Below are positions 46,433 to 54,260 of a stretch of 64,000 nucleotides of DNA, one piece after another; position 1 is the first letter of the stretch, and each line of letters starts with the position of its first letter. The stretch is taken from contig CANKZQ010000007.1 of assembly GCA_947488345.1 (NCBI GenBank), forward strand, positions 1 to 64,000, written 5' to 3'. The stretch is from an uncultured Flavobacteriaceae bacterium (GTDB taxonomy: Bacteria > Bacteroidota > Bacteroidia > Flavobacteriales > Flavobacteriaceae). A model generated the notes under the pieces. The model saw only the letters and a program-made list of their open reading frames with translations, did not search any database and was not told the origin of the DNA. The translations under genes and the position numbers were made by a program.

Positions 46433-47428
46433 TTATACTGTCAGTACTAATTTACCAAAATTTTCACCAGTATATAACATCTGCAGGGCACTCGGAAAAT
46501 TTTCTAGTCCATGAATAATATGTTCTTTTGGATGTATTTTTCCTTCAGCGATCCAGTCTGCAATTTCTTTTGCTGCCGCTGGCCATTGCGCTAAATAGTC
46601 AAATACGATGATTCCATTGAGATGCCCTCTTGCTGTCACAATTTTCATATAGTTTTTTGGGCCATAGATATTTCCCATATCGTTATATTGTGAGATGGCT
46701 CCGCATATAGTAACACGCGCTCCTTGCGCTAAATTTGCCAGCGCTATATCTAAGATAGGACCACCAACATTATCGTAAAAAATATGAACGCCTTCGGGGG
46801 CATATTCTTTTAATTTAGCGTTGATATCATCAGTTTTGTAATTGATGGCATAATCAAAGCCGCATTCGTTGGTTAAGTAATCACATTTTGCATCAGAACC
46901 TGCTGATCCAATCACAGTACATCCTTTGATTTTAGCAATTTGTCCAACAGTAGAACCTACTATTCCGGCAGCCCCAGAGATGAAAACGGTTTCCCCTTGT
47001 TGTGGTTTTCCTTTTTCTAAAAGACCAAAATAGGCAGTCATACCTGGCATTCCTAAAATACCTAGATGGTAAGAAAGCTTGCCATTTGAAATGTCTAATT
47101 TACTCAAACCGGTTCCGTCAGAAATACAATAGTTTTGAGCTCCTAATAAACCAGAAACATACTGTCCTTCTTGAAAATTTGGGTTCTTTGAGGCGACTAT
47201 TTTACCTGCTGAAAATGAACGCATCACGGCACCAATCTCTACTCCTTTAATATATGTAGTTCCTTCATTCATCCATCCTCTCATTGCTGGGTCTAAAGAG
47301 ATCACATCTATTTTGATGAGTAGCTCGCCGTCTTTTAGTTCTCTTATGTCTTCCGTAAGTAGGTCGAAATTATTTTTTGATGCTGCACCCGTTGGTCGAT
47401 TTGCGAGTATTACTTTTGTATTCGTCAT
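46433..47428 (-). CDS. NADP-dependent oxidoreductase (zinc-independent MDR, leukotriene-B4-dehydrogenase-like), copy 1
   Basis: The 331-residue protein starts with an N-terminal GroES-like domain (LANRPTGAASKNNFDL, DPAMRGWMNEGTTYIKGVEIG). The nucleotide-binding motif FISGAAGIVGSTVGQIAK is at about residues 149-166, followed by NVGGPILD and GRLVLTV-like GKLVLTV at the C-terminus. The structural and catalytic zinc Cys/His of alcohol dehydrogenases are absent. Relatives (CurA, PTGR1) reduce alpha,beta-unsaturated ketones with NADPH. It diverges from the alpha/beta-hydrolase gene across the 107-bp region holding operator 2. Confidence 0.92.
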   Translation of the reverse strand: MTNTKVILANRPTGAASKNNFDLLTEDIRELKDGELLIKIDVISLDPAMRGWMNEGTTYIKGVEIGAVMRSFSAGKIVASKNPNFQEGQYVSGLLGAQNYCISDGTGLSKLDISNGKLSYHLGILGMPGMTAYFGLLEKGKPQQGETVFISGAAGIVGSTVGQIAKIKGCTVIGSAGSDAKCDYLTNECGFDYAINYKTDDINAKLKEYAPEGVHIFYDNVGGPILDIALANLAQGARVTICGAISQYNDMGNIYGPKNYMKIVTARGHLNGIIVFDYLAQWPAAAKEIADWIAEGKIHPKEHIIHGLENFPSALQMLYTGENFGKLVLTV

Positions 47429-47470
47429 AGTTGATCTCTTGTGAATTCGATAATAATTATCGTATAAAAT

Positions 47471-47506
47471 TAAAAAAAAATAGTTAACATTGTAAATAAT
47501 TAACTA
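47471..47506. promoter_or_regulatory. Divergent promoter region with TAGTTAA/TTAACTA inverted repeat (candidate MarR operator 2)
   Basis: TAGTTAA (47481-47487) and TTAACTA (47500-47506) face each other across 12 bases; inside lies GTAAATAATTAAC, one mismatch from the 13-bp core at 50139. On the minus strand the block ends TGTTAACTATTTTTTTTT, nearly the same as the block before the VOC gene at 50184. It therefore points at the MDR gene (start 47428) and may also control the plus-strand gene at 47536, which has a TATATTTA box at 47519-47526. Confidence 0.65.
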
Positions 47507-47535
47507 ATTTAACTAAATTATATTTAACAACGAGC

Positions 47536-48567
47536 GTGAGTACAAGTAAATATATTATAGTCAATGAGAAACGATTGCATATGCATCTTATGGGCAAAGG
47601 GCCCGCCTTGGTGTTGATGCATCCGTCACCGCATACTTCCGAATTATTAGTGCCTCTTGCAGAGGAATTGTCAGCACATTTTACTACTATATGTATTGAT
47701 ACTCCTGGTTATGGTAAGTCTGATGACTTAGGCTTCAAGCCAAATTCTTTAGAAGACTATACCGAATTTTTGCATGAAGCTTTTGTTCAACTGAATTTAG
47801 TTCAACCATTTTTATATGGTTCAGCGACTGGTGCTCAACTCGCTGTAAGATATGCGTTAAACTATCCTGATCATGTTTCTCATGTTTTTTTAGATAATTC
47901 AGCACATTTTGGTGATGACTTAAGAGCAAAAATACTTGAGAGTTACTTTCCCGATCTTACCCCTCAACTAGATGGAAGTCACTTAACTACAGTTTGGCAG
48001 ATTGTAAGTCAAATTGGGTTATATTTTCCTTGGTGTTTTACTACACCGGAGTATGCATTGAATCGACCACAAATGCCGAAAGAATTACGTCATTATATTG
48101 CAAAAGACTTTTTAATCGCAGGTGCGAAATACGATCACGCCTATAGAGCCGCTTTTTTGCATGAAAAAGGCGAATTCGTGCAAGCTCTAAAGGTGCCCAC
48201 AACGATTTATAATTGGAAGGGGAGTATTATTACGAAATACATTGATGACTTGCTAAAGTTTAACATGCCCACCAATGTCGAATCGATACAATTACCTGTA
48301 AGCAAAGAAGAACGCAATGAGAAGATGGTACAAAACATGATTGCCAAATCTACGGGTGCATTTTCTGACATAAAAAACGTTGAAGATTCCGAAAGATATG
48401 ACTTGCAGCAAAAAATGGAATATGAATTTCCCGATGTACCGAGGCCATCAATATCTGAAGATGGGATGTATCTAAGAGACGCATGGAATATTTTGGCGAA
48501 GAGCAATCCGAAATTAAACCCTGAAGAGATTCAGAGATGTCTCTTAGATTGGTATCAAAGATCATAA
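47536..48567 (+). CDS. Alpha/beta-hydrolase-fold protein without a recognisable catalytic triad
   Basis: The start is GTG 47536; the first ATG (residue 16) would cut the opening strand KYIIVNEKRLHMHLMGKG. The 343-residue protein has the fold's core: ALVLMHPSPHTS, CIDTPGYGKSD, and PFLYGSATGAQLAVRYALNYPDHV (in parts) at the nucleophile elbow. In G-x-Nu-x-G the residue is Ala97 (GSATG), not Ser, and no His occurs after about residue 207, so both the nucleophile and the catalytic His seem absent. Probably a lyase, isomerase, binding or otherwise non-classical member. First gene of the plus-strand run; 10 bp to the next gene. Confidence 0.85.
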   Translation: MSTSKYIIVNEKRLHMHLMGKGPALVLMHPSPHTSELLVPLAEELSAHFTTICIDTPGYGKSDDLGFKPNSLEDYTEFLHEAFVQLNLVQPFLYGSATGAQLAVRYALNYPDHVSHVFLDNSAHFGDDLRAKILESYFPDLTPQLDGSHLTTVWQIVSQIGLYFPWCFTTPEYALNRPQMPKELRHYIAKDFLIAGAKYDHAYRAAFLHEKGEFVQALKVPTTIYNWKGSIITKYIDDLLKFNMPTNVESIQLPVSKEERNEKMVQNMIAKSTGAFSDIKNVEDSERYDLQQKMEYEFPDVPRPSISEDGMYLRDAWNILAKSNPKLNPEEIQRCLLDWYQRS

Positions 48568-48577
48568 AACAATAAGC

Positions 48578-49327
48578 ATGAGAAAACAAGTTTTAGTTCT
48601 ATGTGTTATACTTGCATGTACAAGCTGTAAGGAGGTTGCACAAGAAGAAACAGCTACCTTAACCGACCAAGCTGAAGTGACTGGGCAATGGGATAATTTT
48701 TTGCAGTATTGGCAAGAAAATACAGGAGATGATATTCATCGAGTGGAAGTTAATGAGAAGCATAGCCATTACCATTTAAATATTTCTGAGCAGGGTAAAG
48801 ATAGTATTGAAGTAACTATTAGTAAAGGTCGAAACGGTAAAGATTTTGTTGAAAAGATGAAGTTTTCAAAAGAGGATTCGAAGGAAGCTATTCGTGTCGA
48901 TGCTGACACCTTATTCGTCTTAGGATTAGAACATTTTGAAAATATGACGCCTTATAGATTTATGAGAGCCAGAACTTTTTCGGGTTGGCTAGAATACCCA
49001 ATGCAACAGTATCAAGATAGTGTATATCGTCTAGGGAATTTAGAGATACATGATCAAGGCGGGATGGCCGAAATTGACATTGAGGGAGTTCAATATACTG
49101 CTGAGTTGACCCAGTTGGTTTATGGTAAACGATTGGCGATTATGAAGCTCGCGATTTATGATATGCCGCTAGACAGCGTAAAAATCAATAGTAAATCGAT
49201 AAGTTACACATGGGTGAATCCTGAAGCAAAGCGAATTGGAATTAATCTTCGAAAAATAATTACCGGATGGACATTAATTGAACCTGGTTTTCAAAATCAA
49301 AATACCTGGAGAAAAAAGAAAGAATAG
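48578..49327 (+). CDS. Uncharacterised lipoprotein
   Basis: The 249-residue protein has a lipoprotein signal peptide (CTSC, Cys17, then KEVAQEE). The mature part starts with DNFLQYWQENTGDD and continues as alternating strands; central EHFENMTPYRFMRARTFSGWLEYPMQ and DIEGVQYTAELTQLVYGKRL segments resemble DUF1684-type proteins, but the match is too weak to name. It lies 10 bp after the alpha/beta-hydrolase gene and so is presumably part of the same pathway, acting in the periplasm or at the outer membrane. Confidence 0.75.
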   Translation: MRKQVLVLCVILACTSCKEVAQEETATLTDQAEVTGQWDNFLQYWQENTGDDIHRVEVNEKHSHYHLNISEQGKDSIEVTISKGRNGKDFVEKMKFSKEDSKEAIRVDADTLFVLGLEHFENMTPYRFMRARTFSGWLEYPMQQYQDSVYRLGNLEIHDQGGMAEIDIEGVQYTAELTQLVYGKRLAIMKLAIYDMPLDSVKINSKSISYTWVNPEAKRIGINLRKIITGWTLIEPGFQNQNTWRKKKE

Positions 49328-49366
49328 TATTAATTTTCCAGTATCTATTTCCTTATTTTTAGCAAT

Positions 49367-50113
49367 ATGATACATATAGATTACAGGGCCAATGAAATGT
49401 ATGTGGTCGTCGTGGGAGCAAATAGCGGTATAGGGCAGTCACTTTGTAAGCAATTGCTCGAGGCCAATGCCTCAGTCTTTGGCTTAGATATTCAGGAAGA
49501 ATCAACCACTTTAAAGTCCGAAAATTATACTTATTTCCAAGTGAATCCTTTGATCGAAAAAGAGATGAAAAATGTTGTAGAGGAAATTAAGAATGTTACA
49601 CCATGTATTTGTGGATTGGTAAATTTATCGGGCACAATTGATCGTTTTAAATCAATTGAGGAAACAACATTAAAAGAATGGAATACGACTTATGATATTA
49701 GTTTTAAAAGTTGTTTTAATGCAGTGAAGTTATTTCTACCCTTGTTAAAAAAATCAAGTTGTGCCTCCATTGTAAATATGTCTTCTGGTTTAGCATTTGC
49801 AGGACAAAAGAATTATGGGGCTTATGCCACGGCGAAGAATGCTATTATTAGCTTGAGTCGAACTTTAGCCACTGAACTTGCACCGACGATACGTGTGAAT
49901 ACGGTTGCTCCGGGCGCAGTAGACACAAAGTTTATCTATAAAGAAGATGGTACTACACGTTTTGACAAAAAATCTTATGAGCATCTGGTACCTTTAGGTG
50001 CTATTGCAAAACCACAGGAAATAAGTCATGTGATTTTGTTTTTACTAAGCCAAGGAGCAAGTCATATTACAGGACACTGTATTCATGTGAATGGTGGTGC
50101 TTTAATGAGTTAA
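49367..50113 (+). CDS. Short-chain dehydrogenase/reductase (SDR)
   Basis: The 248-residue protein has the SDR set: VVVVGANSGIG (residues 13-23; the usual Thr of TGxxxGIG is Gly or Val here), VNLSG in place of NNAG, NMSSG and YATAK with Tyr153 and Lys157, and RVNTVAPGAVDT. It is an NAD(P)-dependent oxidoreductase of a hydroxy or keto substrate. The start at 49367 keeps a normal-length first strand; ATG 49397 is an alternative, because a TATTTTTA box at 49354-49361 would put the RNA start at about 49367. 39 bp after the lipoprotein gene. Confidence 0.92.
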   Translation: MIHIDYRANEMYVVVVGANSGIGQSLCKQLLEANASVFGLDIQEESTTLKSENYTYFQVNPLIEKEMKNVVEEIKNVTPCICGLVNLSGTIDRFKSIEETTLKEWNTTYDISFKSCFNAVKLFLPLLKKSSCASIVNMSSGLAFAGQKNYGAYATAKNAIISLSRTLATELAPTIRVNTVAPGAVDTKFIYKEDGTTRFDKKSYEHLVPLGAIAKPQEISHVILFLLSQGASHITGHCIHVNGGALMS

Positions 50114-50119
50114 TTTTTG

Positions 50120-50170
50120 AATGTTAATTATTAACAATGTTAATAATTAACATTGTTAACTATTTTTTTG
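50120..50170 (+). promoter_or_regulatory. Promoter region with 35-bp perfect inverted repeat (candidate MarR operator 3)
   Basis: A 16-bp arm (50120-50135, beginning AATGTTAATTATTAAC) is followed by 3 bases and its exact reverse complement (50139-50154). Each arm holds its own 13-bp palindrome, GTTAATTATTAAC and GTTAATAATTAAC, so two dimers could bind. The run continues as GTTAACTATTTTTTTG (50155-50170), the element shared with the other two sites. Transcription of the VOC gene at 50184 probably starts just beyond. Confidence 0.72.
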
Positions 50171-50183
50171 TATCTTCGGGCTT

Positions 50184-51140
50184 ATGTTCGAGCTAAAGAC
50201 AATTTTAGAAGTTATTTATAGCGTAGGAGACCTTGAAAAGGTGAAACACTTTTTCTCTGACTATGGAGGTTTATCTGTCGTAGGTAACTATAAAACAGAT
50301 CGTTCAGTACTTGATTTTTGGAATTTAGACGCTTCCGCGGAAGCAAAAGAAACACTTATTCAGTTTGGTTCGCACCCCAATGGATCGATACGCTTAGTGA
50401 AATACGAGAATGTAGCACAGAAATACATACGCTCTTCTCAAAATCCATGGGACACAGGAGGTATTATGGATATTAATTTACGGGTGCCCGAAGTTGCTCA
50501 AACCTTTAATGAATTGCGCGAATTGGGTTGGCACGGTTTAAGTGATCCTCTGTTACAAAAAATGGGTCCATTCGAACTGTATGATATCCTAATGAAAGGG
50601 TATGATGATATCATTATTGCTTTTACACATCGCGTAGAGCCACCGTTAAAGTTGGCAGAAGGATATAAAATCCCCTCACATGTATATAACTCATCGTTAA
50701 CTGTGAAAAACCTAAAAGCAACCAAGGATTTCTACGTAGATATGCTAGGGTTTTCAGTACTCAATGAATATGAAGTTAAGAAAGATGAGCCGATAGAGAA
50801 TATGTTTGGGATTCCTATGAATATGATAGAAGATGTGACTTGTAAAGCCAGTATATTTTCGTTAGACGGAACAAGAGATGTGATGTTTCAAGCCTGTGAG
50901 TTTGAAGGAGTCGACGGAAGAGATTTTTCGCATTTGGCAATTCCGCCAAATAGAGGGTTACTATTATATCGTTGTGAAGTTGAGCAATTGCAAAACTACT
51001 ATGATTCGCTTTTAACAAAAGGGGTGAAGATACATAAACCTTTACAAGAAATACGAATAGAACCATACGGCCGAGTGCAGTGCTTTGCTATACTAAGTCC
51101 CGACGGGGTTTGGTGGGAATTTTTAGAAACTAATACTTAA
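50184..51140 (+). CDS. Two-domain VOC family protein
   Basis: The 318-residue protein has VOC modules at ~5-150 (LEVIYSVGDLEKVKHFFSDYGGL; WDTGGIMDINLRVPEV) and ~170-315 (VYNSSLTVKNLKATKDFYVDMLGF; IRIEPYGRVQCFAILSPDGVWWEFLE). It is a clear paralogue of the minus-strand VOC protein at 60593-61588, sharing WDTGGI, the LMKG..D.I.AF segment and SPDGVWxEF. The usual first-strand metal-binding His of VOC enzymes is not seen, so the metal site is uncertain. An operator-like repeat precedes it, suggesting ligand-controlled expression. Confidence 0.85.
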   Translation: MFELKTILEVIYSVGDLEKVKHFFSDYGGLSVVGNYKTDRSVLDFWNLDASAEAKETLIQFGSHPNGSIRLVKYENVAQKYIRSSQNPWDTGGIMDINLRVPEVAQTFNELRELGWHGLSDPLLQKMGPFELYDILMKGYDDIIIAFTHRVEPPLKLAEGYKIPSHVYNSSLTVKNLKATKDFYVDMLGFSVLNEYEVKKDEPIENMFGIPMNMIEDVTCKASIFSLDGTRDVMFQACEFEGVDGRDFSHLAIPPNRGLLLYRCEVEQLQNYYDSLLTKGVKIHKPLQEIRIEPYGRVQCFAILSPDGVWWEFLETNT

Positions 51141-51151
51141 ACTTTATACAA

Positions 51152-52051
51152 ATGAAAACTAAAATTACACTACTATTTAGCTTGTTGTTTGCATTGAATT
51201 TGCAAGCGCAAAAAATGGAATTCGAAGGCGCAAAAGCCTTGGAGATTAGACAGAAAACAACTTGTAACACGCTTGAAGAAGGTAAGCCTGTTTACGGAAT
51301 GTGGGAAGGAAGAATTTACAGTAGAGTTCAAGGTGAGAAAGATCGTCATTTATTTAATGTTGTGGGTATTAATGTACGTCAATGTGATTGTGTAGACGAT
51401 CCAGTTAGGGGCAAAGGATTTAGAAGTGTAGGACGCGAAATTATGATGTATCTCGATCCGAAAACGAATGAAATAATAGATACATGGAAAAATCCATGGA
51501 CAGGTAAAACTGTAGATGTCGTGCACGTGGCAAACGACCCTGTGAGTATGAGAGGTTATGTTTATGAAAAAGATAAAGAAGGTAAAGTTTCGGCGAAAAC
51601 GAGTTTCAGAAAATATGGTGATGTGGCTGTAACATCGTATGAAATACCATTGTTTTATAACAATCCATTGTCTGGAGATTATCAGAAATACGTAGGTGGT
51701 ACATATCACGCAATGGAGATTTTTAATACCTATTACAAAGCTGAAGAATTGACCAATTCAAAGATTAAAGATTTAAGTCAATCGAATATCTCGTGGTCAC
51801 GTATTTCTCAGTGGTTACCATGGATGGAAATGGGTAGTCGCCCAGGCTGGATTATTGCCAACGCTACGGGAGAGAGTATTTTAGAGAAAGGTCAAGTTTG
51901 GCCGCGTCTTGAGAAAATACTGAAGGAGCGTTATCCGGTATATGCAAACCCACCCGCAAGAGATGATAAAAGACCTAATGAAACGTCATGGACAGTTTTC
52001 AAAAAGTTCTTAGCAGATAAAGGAGTAAAAAAAGAAGCGTCAAAACATTAA
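51152..52051 (+). CDS. Secreted DUF1838 family protein, copy 1
   Basis: The 299-residue protein has a signal peptide (1-19, NLQAQ) without a lipobox. The mature protein matches DUF1838: an opening YGMWEGRIYSRVQGE, FNVVGINVRQC, a middle MMYLDPKTNEIIDTWKNPWTGK, and the closing WLPWMEMGSRPGWI and PNETSWTVFKKF. The family is found with catabolic genes in proteobacteria and Bacteroidota, and its function is unknown. It is predicted to be periplasmic. 11 bp after the VOC gene and 10 bp before the peroxiredoxin gene. A second DUF1838 protein lies at 61599-62453. Confidence 0.75.
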   Translation: MKTKITLLFSLLFALNLQAQKMEFEGAKALEIRQKTTCNTLEEGKPVYGMWEGRIYSRVQGEKDRHLFNVVGINVRQCDCVDDPVRGKGFRSVGREIMMYLDPKTNEIIDTWKNPWTGKTVDVVHVANDPVSMRGYVYEKDKEGKVSAKTSFRKYGDVAVTSYEIPLFYNNPLSGDYQKYVGGTYHAMEIFNTYYKAEELTNSKIKDLSQSNISWSRISQWLPWMEMGSRPGWIIANATGESILEKGQVWPRLEKILKERYPVYANPPARDDKRPNETSWTVFKKFLADKGVKKEASKH

Positions 52052-52061
52052 CAAATAGATT

Positions 52062-52529
52062 ATGGCAGAACTAACTATTGGACAAAAAGCACCCGATTTT
52101 AAGTTGGTTGGTACAGATTTAGAACCAATTTCTTTGAGCGATTATAAAGGTAAAAATCTCATTTTACATTTTTTTCCGTTGGCATTTACGAGTGTTTGTA
52201 CAGAGCAATTGTGCACGGCAAATGGCGAAGAAAGTGACTATGCTTCTTTAAATGCTGAGGTTGTAGGGGTGTCGGTAGATTCTCCGTTTGTCTTAGATAA
52301 ATTTGCTAAAGAAAATGATCTCAACTTTCCGTTAGGCTCAGATTTCAATCGTGAGGTGAGTGCAGCATACAGCGTTCTGTTCGATGGTGATTTTGCCGGT
52401 ATGACCGGATTTTCAATGCGATCGGCATTTGTAATTGATGCGGAAGGTATTGTTCAATATGCCGAGACGACAGATGGAAAAACACTTCCTAGTTTTGAAA
52501 ATATCAAAAAGACTTTAGAGCGTATTTAA
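52062..52529 (+). CDS. Peroxiredoxin (AhpC/TSA, AhpE/Bcp-like)
   Basis: The 155-residue cytosolic protein has the thioredoxin-fold core APDFKLVGTDLEPISLSDYKGK and the active site FFPLAFTSVCTEQLC. Cys46 is the peroxidatic residue in PxxxTxxC, and Cys51 sits where Bcp-type enzymes have the resolving Cys. GVSVDSPFVLDKFAKEN and a C-terminal SFENIKKTLERI helix fit the family. It reduces H2O2 or organic peroxides. Its place within the operon suggests protection from peroxide made by an oxidase step, for example the flavin oxidase at 62472; that link is inference. Confidence 0.93.
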   Translation: MAELTIGQKAPDFKLVGTDLEPISLSDYKGKNLILHFFPLAFTSVCTEQLCTANGEESDYASLNAEVVGVSVDSPFVLDKFAKENDLNFPLGSDFNREVSAAYSVLFDGDFAGMTGFSMRSAFVIDAEGIVQYAETTDGKTLPSFENIKKTLERI

Positions 52530-52553
52530 ATTTAAAAATAATTAAACAGAATT

Positions 52554-53504
52554 ATGAGAAAAGCAATGCTAAGCATATTGATTTTAGGCTTACCCATAAT
52601 GTTGAGTAATACAGAATCTATAAAACAAAAAGATCAGAAAAATTTTACTGATTGCAAAGGTTGTCCAGAAATGGTAATTATTCCTTCTGGTACTGTTTTT
52701 ATAGGATCTTATGAAGAAGAAATTGGTCGGAGAAAAGGAGAGCGAAATCGAATTAAAGCAACTATCAACAAGCCTTTTGCCATGGCGAAGAATGAAGTGA
52801 CTTTGGGGCAGTATCGCATGTTTATGGAAGAGACCAAATACAAATCTAAAGAAGCTTTTTACAAAGGAGAGCCCTTAGTTGGATGTAATTATTATGACGG
52901 AAAAAGTTATGGCTATGTAGCTGAACACAATTGGAAGAATCCTGGATATCCACAACGAGAAACCGACCCAGTTGTTTGTGTAAGCTGGAGCGATGCCGAT
53001 GCCTATGCGAAATGGTTGAGCAAAAAAACAGGTAGAAAATATCGAGTGCCATCAACTGTTGAGTTTGAGTATGCGTCTCGTGCTGGTAGCTCATCACCTT
53101 GGTATTGGGGCACAGACCCATCGGTTGCTTGTGAATATGCAAATATTGGCGATAAAGCATTTGCGAATAAGTTTCCATCACGTGCTTCTTTTCCTTGCAA
53201 TGATGGTTATGTTTATACTACGAAAGTTGGAAGATTTAAACCTAATAAATTTGGGTTGTACGATATGGTTGGAAATGCTTGGGAATGGACAAATGATTGT
53301 TTTCAAAATGACCTGACCAATGCACCAATAGATGGTTCTTCATGGACAGATAATACCGATGATGCTTGCACTTGGAGAACGCCAAAAGGAGGTAGTTGGA
53401 TCAGTGGTATTTCATGGAGCAGGTCGGCTGTTCGCTCTCGAGATGGAGCAAATTACCGAAGTTTTATGCTAGGATTTAGAGTAGCCGCAGAAATAAAAAA
53501 GTAA
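52554..53504 (+). CDS. SUMF1/FGE-fold exported protein
   Basis: The 316-residue protein has a signal peptide (about 1-19). It then shows the formylglycine-generating-enzyme-like fold: MVIIPSGTVFIGSYEEE, FAMAKNEVTLGQYRMFMEETKY, PVVCVSWSDADAYAKWLSKKTGRKYRVPSTVEFEYASRAG (in parts), GLYDMVGNAWEWTNDCF and KGGSWISG. In true aerobic FGE two Cys near the C-terminus bind copper; here the region after KGGSW (ISGISWSRSAVRSRDGANYR) has none, so sulfatase activation is unlikely. Family relatives (PvdO, EgtB-type domains) modify small molecules. There is no sulfatase in the window. Confidence 0.85.
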   Translation: MRKAMLSILILGLPIMLSNTESIKQKDQKNFTDCKGCPEMVIIPSGTVFIGSYEEEIGRRKGERNRIKATINKPFAMAKNEVTLGQYRMFMEETKYKSKEAFYKGEPLVGCNYYDGKSYGYVAEHNWKNPGYPQRETDPVVCVSWSDADAYAKWLSKKTGRKYRVPSTVEFEYASRAGSSSPWYWGTDPSVACEYANIGDKAFANKFPSRASFPCNDGYVYTTKVGRFKPNKFGLYDMVGNAWEWTNDCFQNDLTNAPIDGSSWTDNTDDACTWRTPKGGSWISGISWSRSAVRSRDGANYRSFMLGFRVAAEIKK

Positions 53505-53523
53505 CAAATTAAAACGTATAGTA

Positions 53524-54246
53524 ATGAGAGTTTTTAGTAAAATAATGGTAGGAGCCTTAGGAATATGCATTCTTGTACTGAGTTGTAAAGAAGAAAAAAA
53601 AACAGATACAACAGAAGCCAGTAATGCTGCAGAAAAAATGGCGGTAACTTCGCAAGAACAACTTGCTGAAATTATGAATTTTTGGCCAGGGACTTATAAT
53701 AATGACAAACAAATTGCTGAGGCGAAAAAGGCAGGTCAAGATGTTTGGCTATTAGACGATACCGGTAAAGACGGTTGGTTGCAAATAGAATCACACTATG
53801 TAAAAATTAACAATCCGGCTATCGGTGAGCATGTATTGTATGTAGAAGAGTATAGAGATCATCAGCCCGATAGCACCTATCGTCAGCGCATTTATACGCT
53901 TGACATTGATTCGACTAGCACCATTCGCGTAAAGATGTGGCCGTTTAAGGATAAGAAAAAATATATTGGTGCTTGGAAGGATCCGTCAATTTTAGATTCA
54001 TTGAAGTTAGAAGAAATAAGCGCCTATCCAGACAAATGTGATTTAATTGTTCAAAAAGAAGACGATGCGTATAATATGAATATGAATGGAAAAGATTGTG
54101 CTTTTGGAAATAGCGTCTTTAATTATCAAGTGAGACTTACAAAAGATGTATTCGCATATCGAGATAAAATTACCAAGCTTGATTCTGGAGAAATTGTTTC
54201 TACAGCGGCAGATTATGCATATCACAACTTGGATAGAATTAAATAA
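53524..54246 (+). CDS. CpcT/CpeT-like (DUF1001) lipoprotein, copy 1
   Basis: The 240-residue lipoprotein (VLSC, Cys21, followed by KEEKK) continues with an MNFWPGTYNNDKQIAEAKK opening, HVLYVEEYRDHQPDSTYRQRIYTLD in parts, YPDKCDLIVQKED and NMNGKDCAFGNSVFNYQVRLTKD. This order (W.G.Y.N..Q, LYVE..., YRQRIY, paired Cys segments) matches the CpcT/CpeT chromophore-lyase beta-barrel, which binds bilins in cyanobacteria. A bilin role here is not implied; the barrel may bind another hydrophobic ligand. The K-(D/E)2 after the Cys resembles the Bacteroidota lipoprotein surface-export signal. Confidence 0.7.
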   Translation: MRVFSKIMVGALGICILVLSCKEEKKTDTTEASNAAEKMAVTSQEQLAEIMNFWPGTYNNDKQIAEAKKAGQDVWLLDDTGKDGWLQIESHYVKINNPAIGEHVLYVEEYRDHQPDSTYRQRIYTLDIDSTSTIRVKMWPFKDKKKYIGAWKDPSILDSLKLEEISAYPDKCDLIVQKEDDAYNMNMNGKDCAFGNSVFNYQVRLTKDVFAYRDKITKLDSGEIVSTAADYAYHNLDRIK

Positions 54247-54260
54247 GTGAACTAAGAATT

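Noticed and set aside
47448-47462. Perfect 15-bp palindrome CGATAATAATTATCG downstream of the candidate operator
   Set aside because: It has no T run, so it is not a terminator, and it does not share the GTTAA/TTAAC core of the other sites. It may be a chance palindrome in AT-rich DNA.
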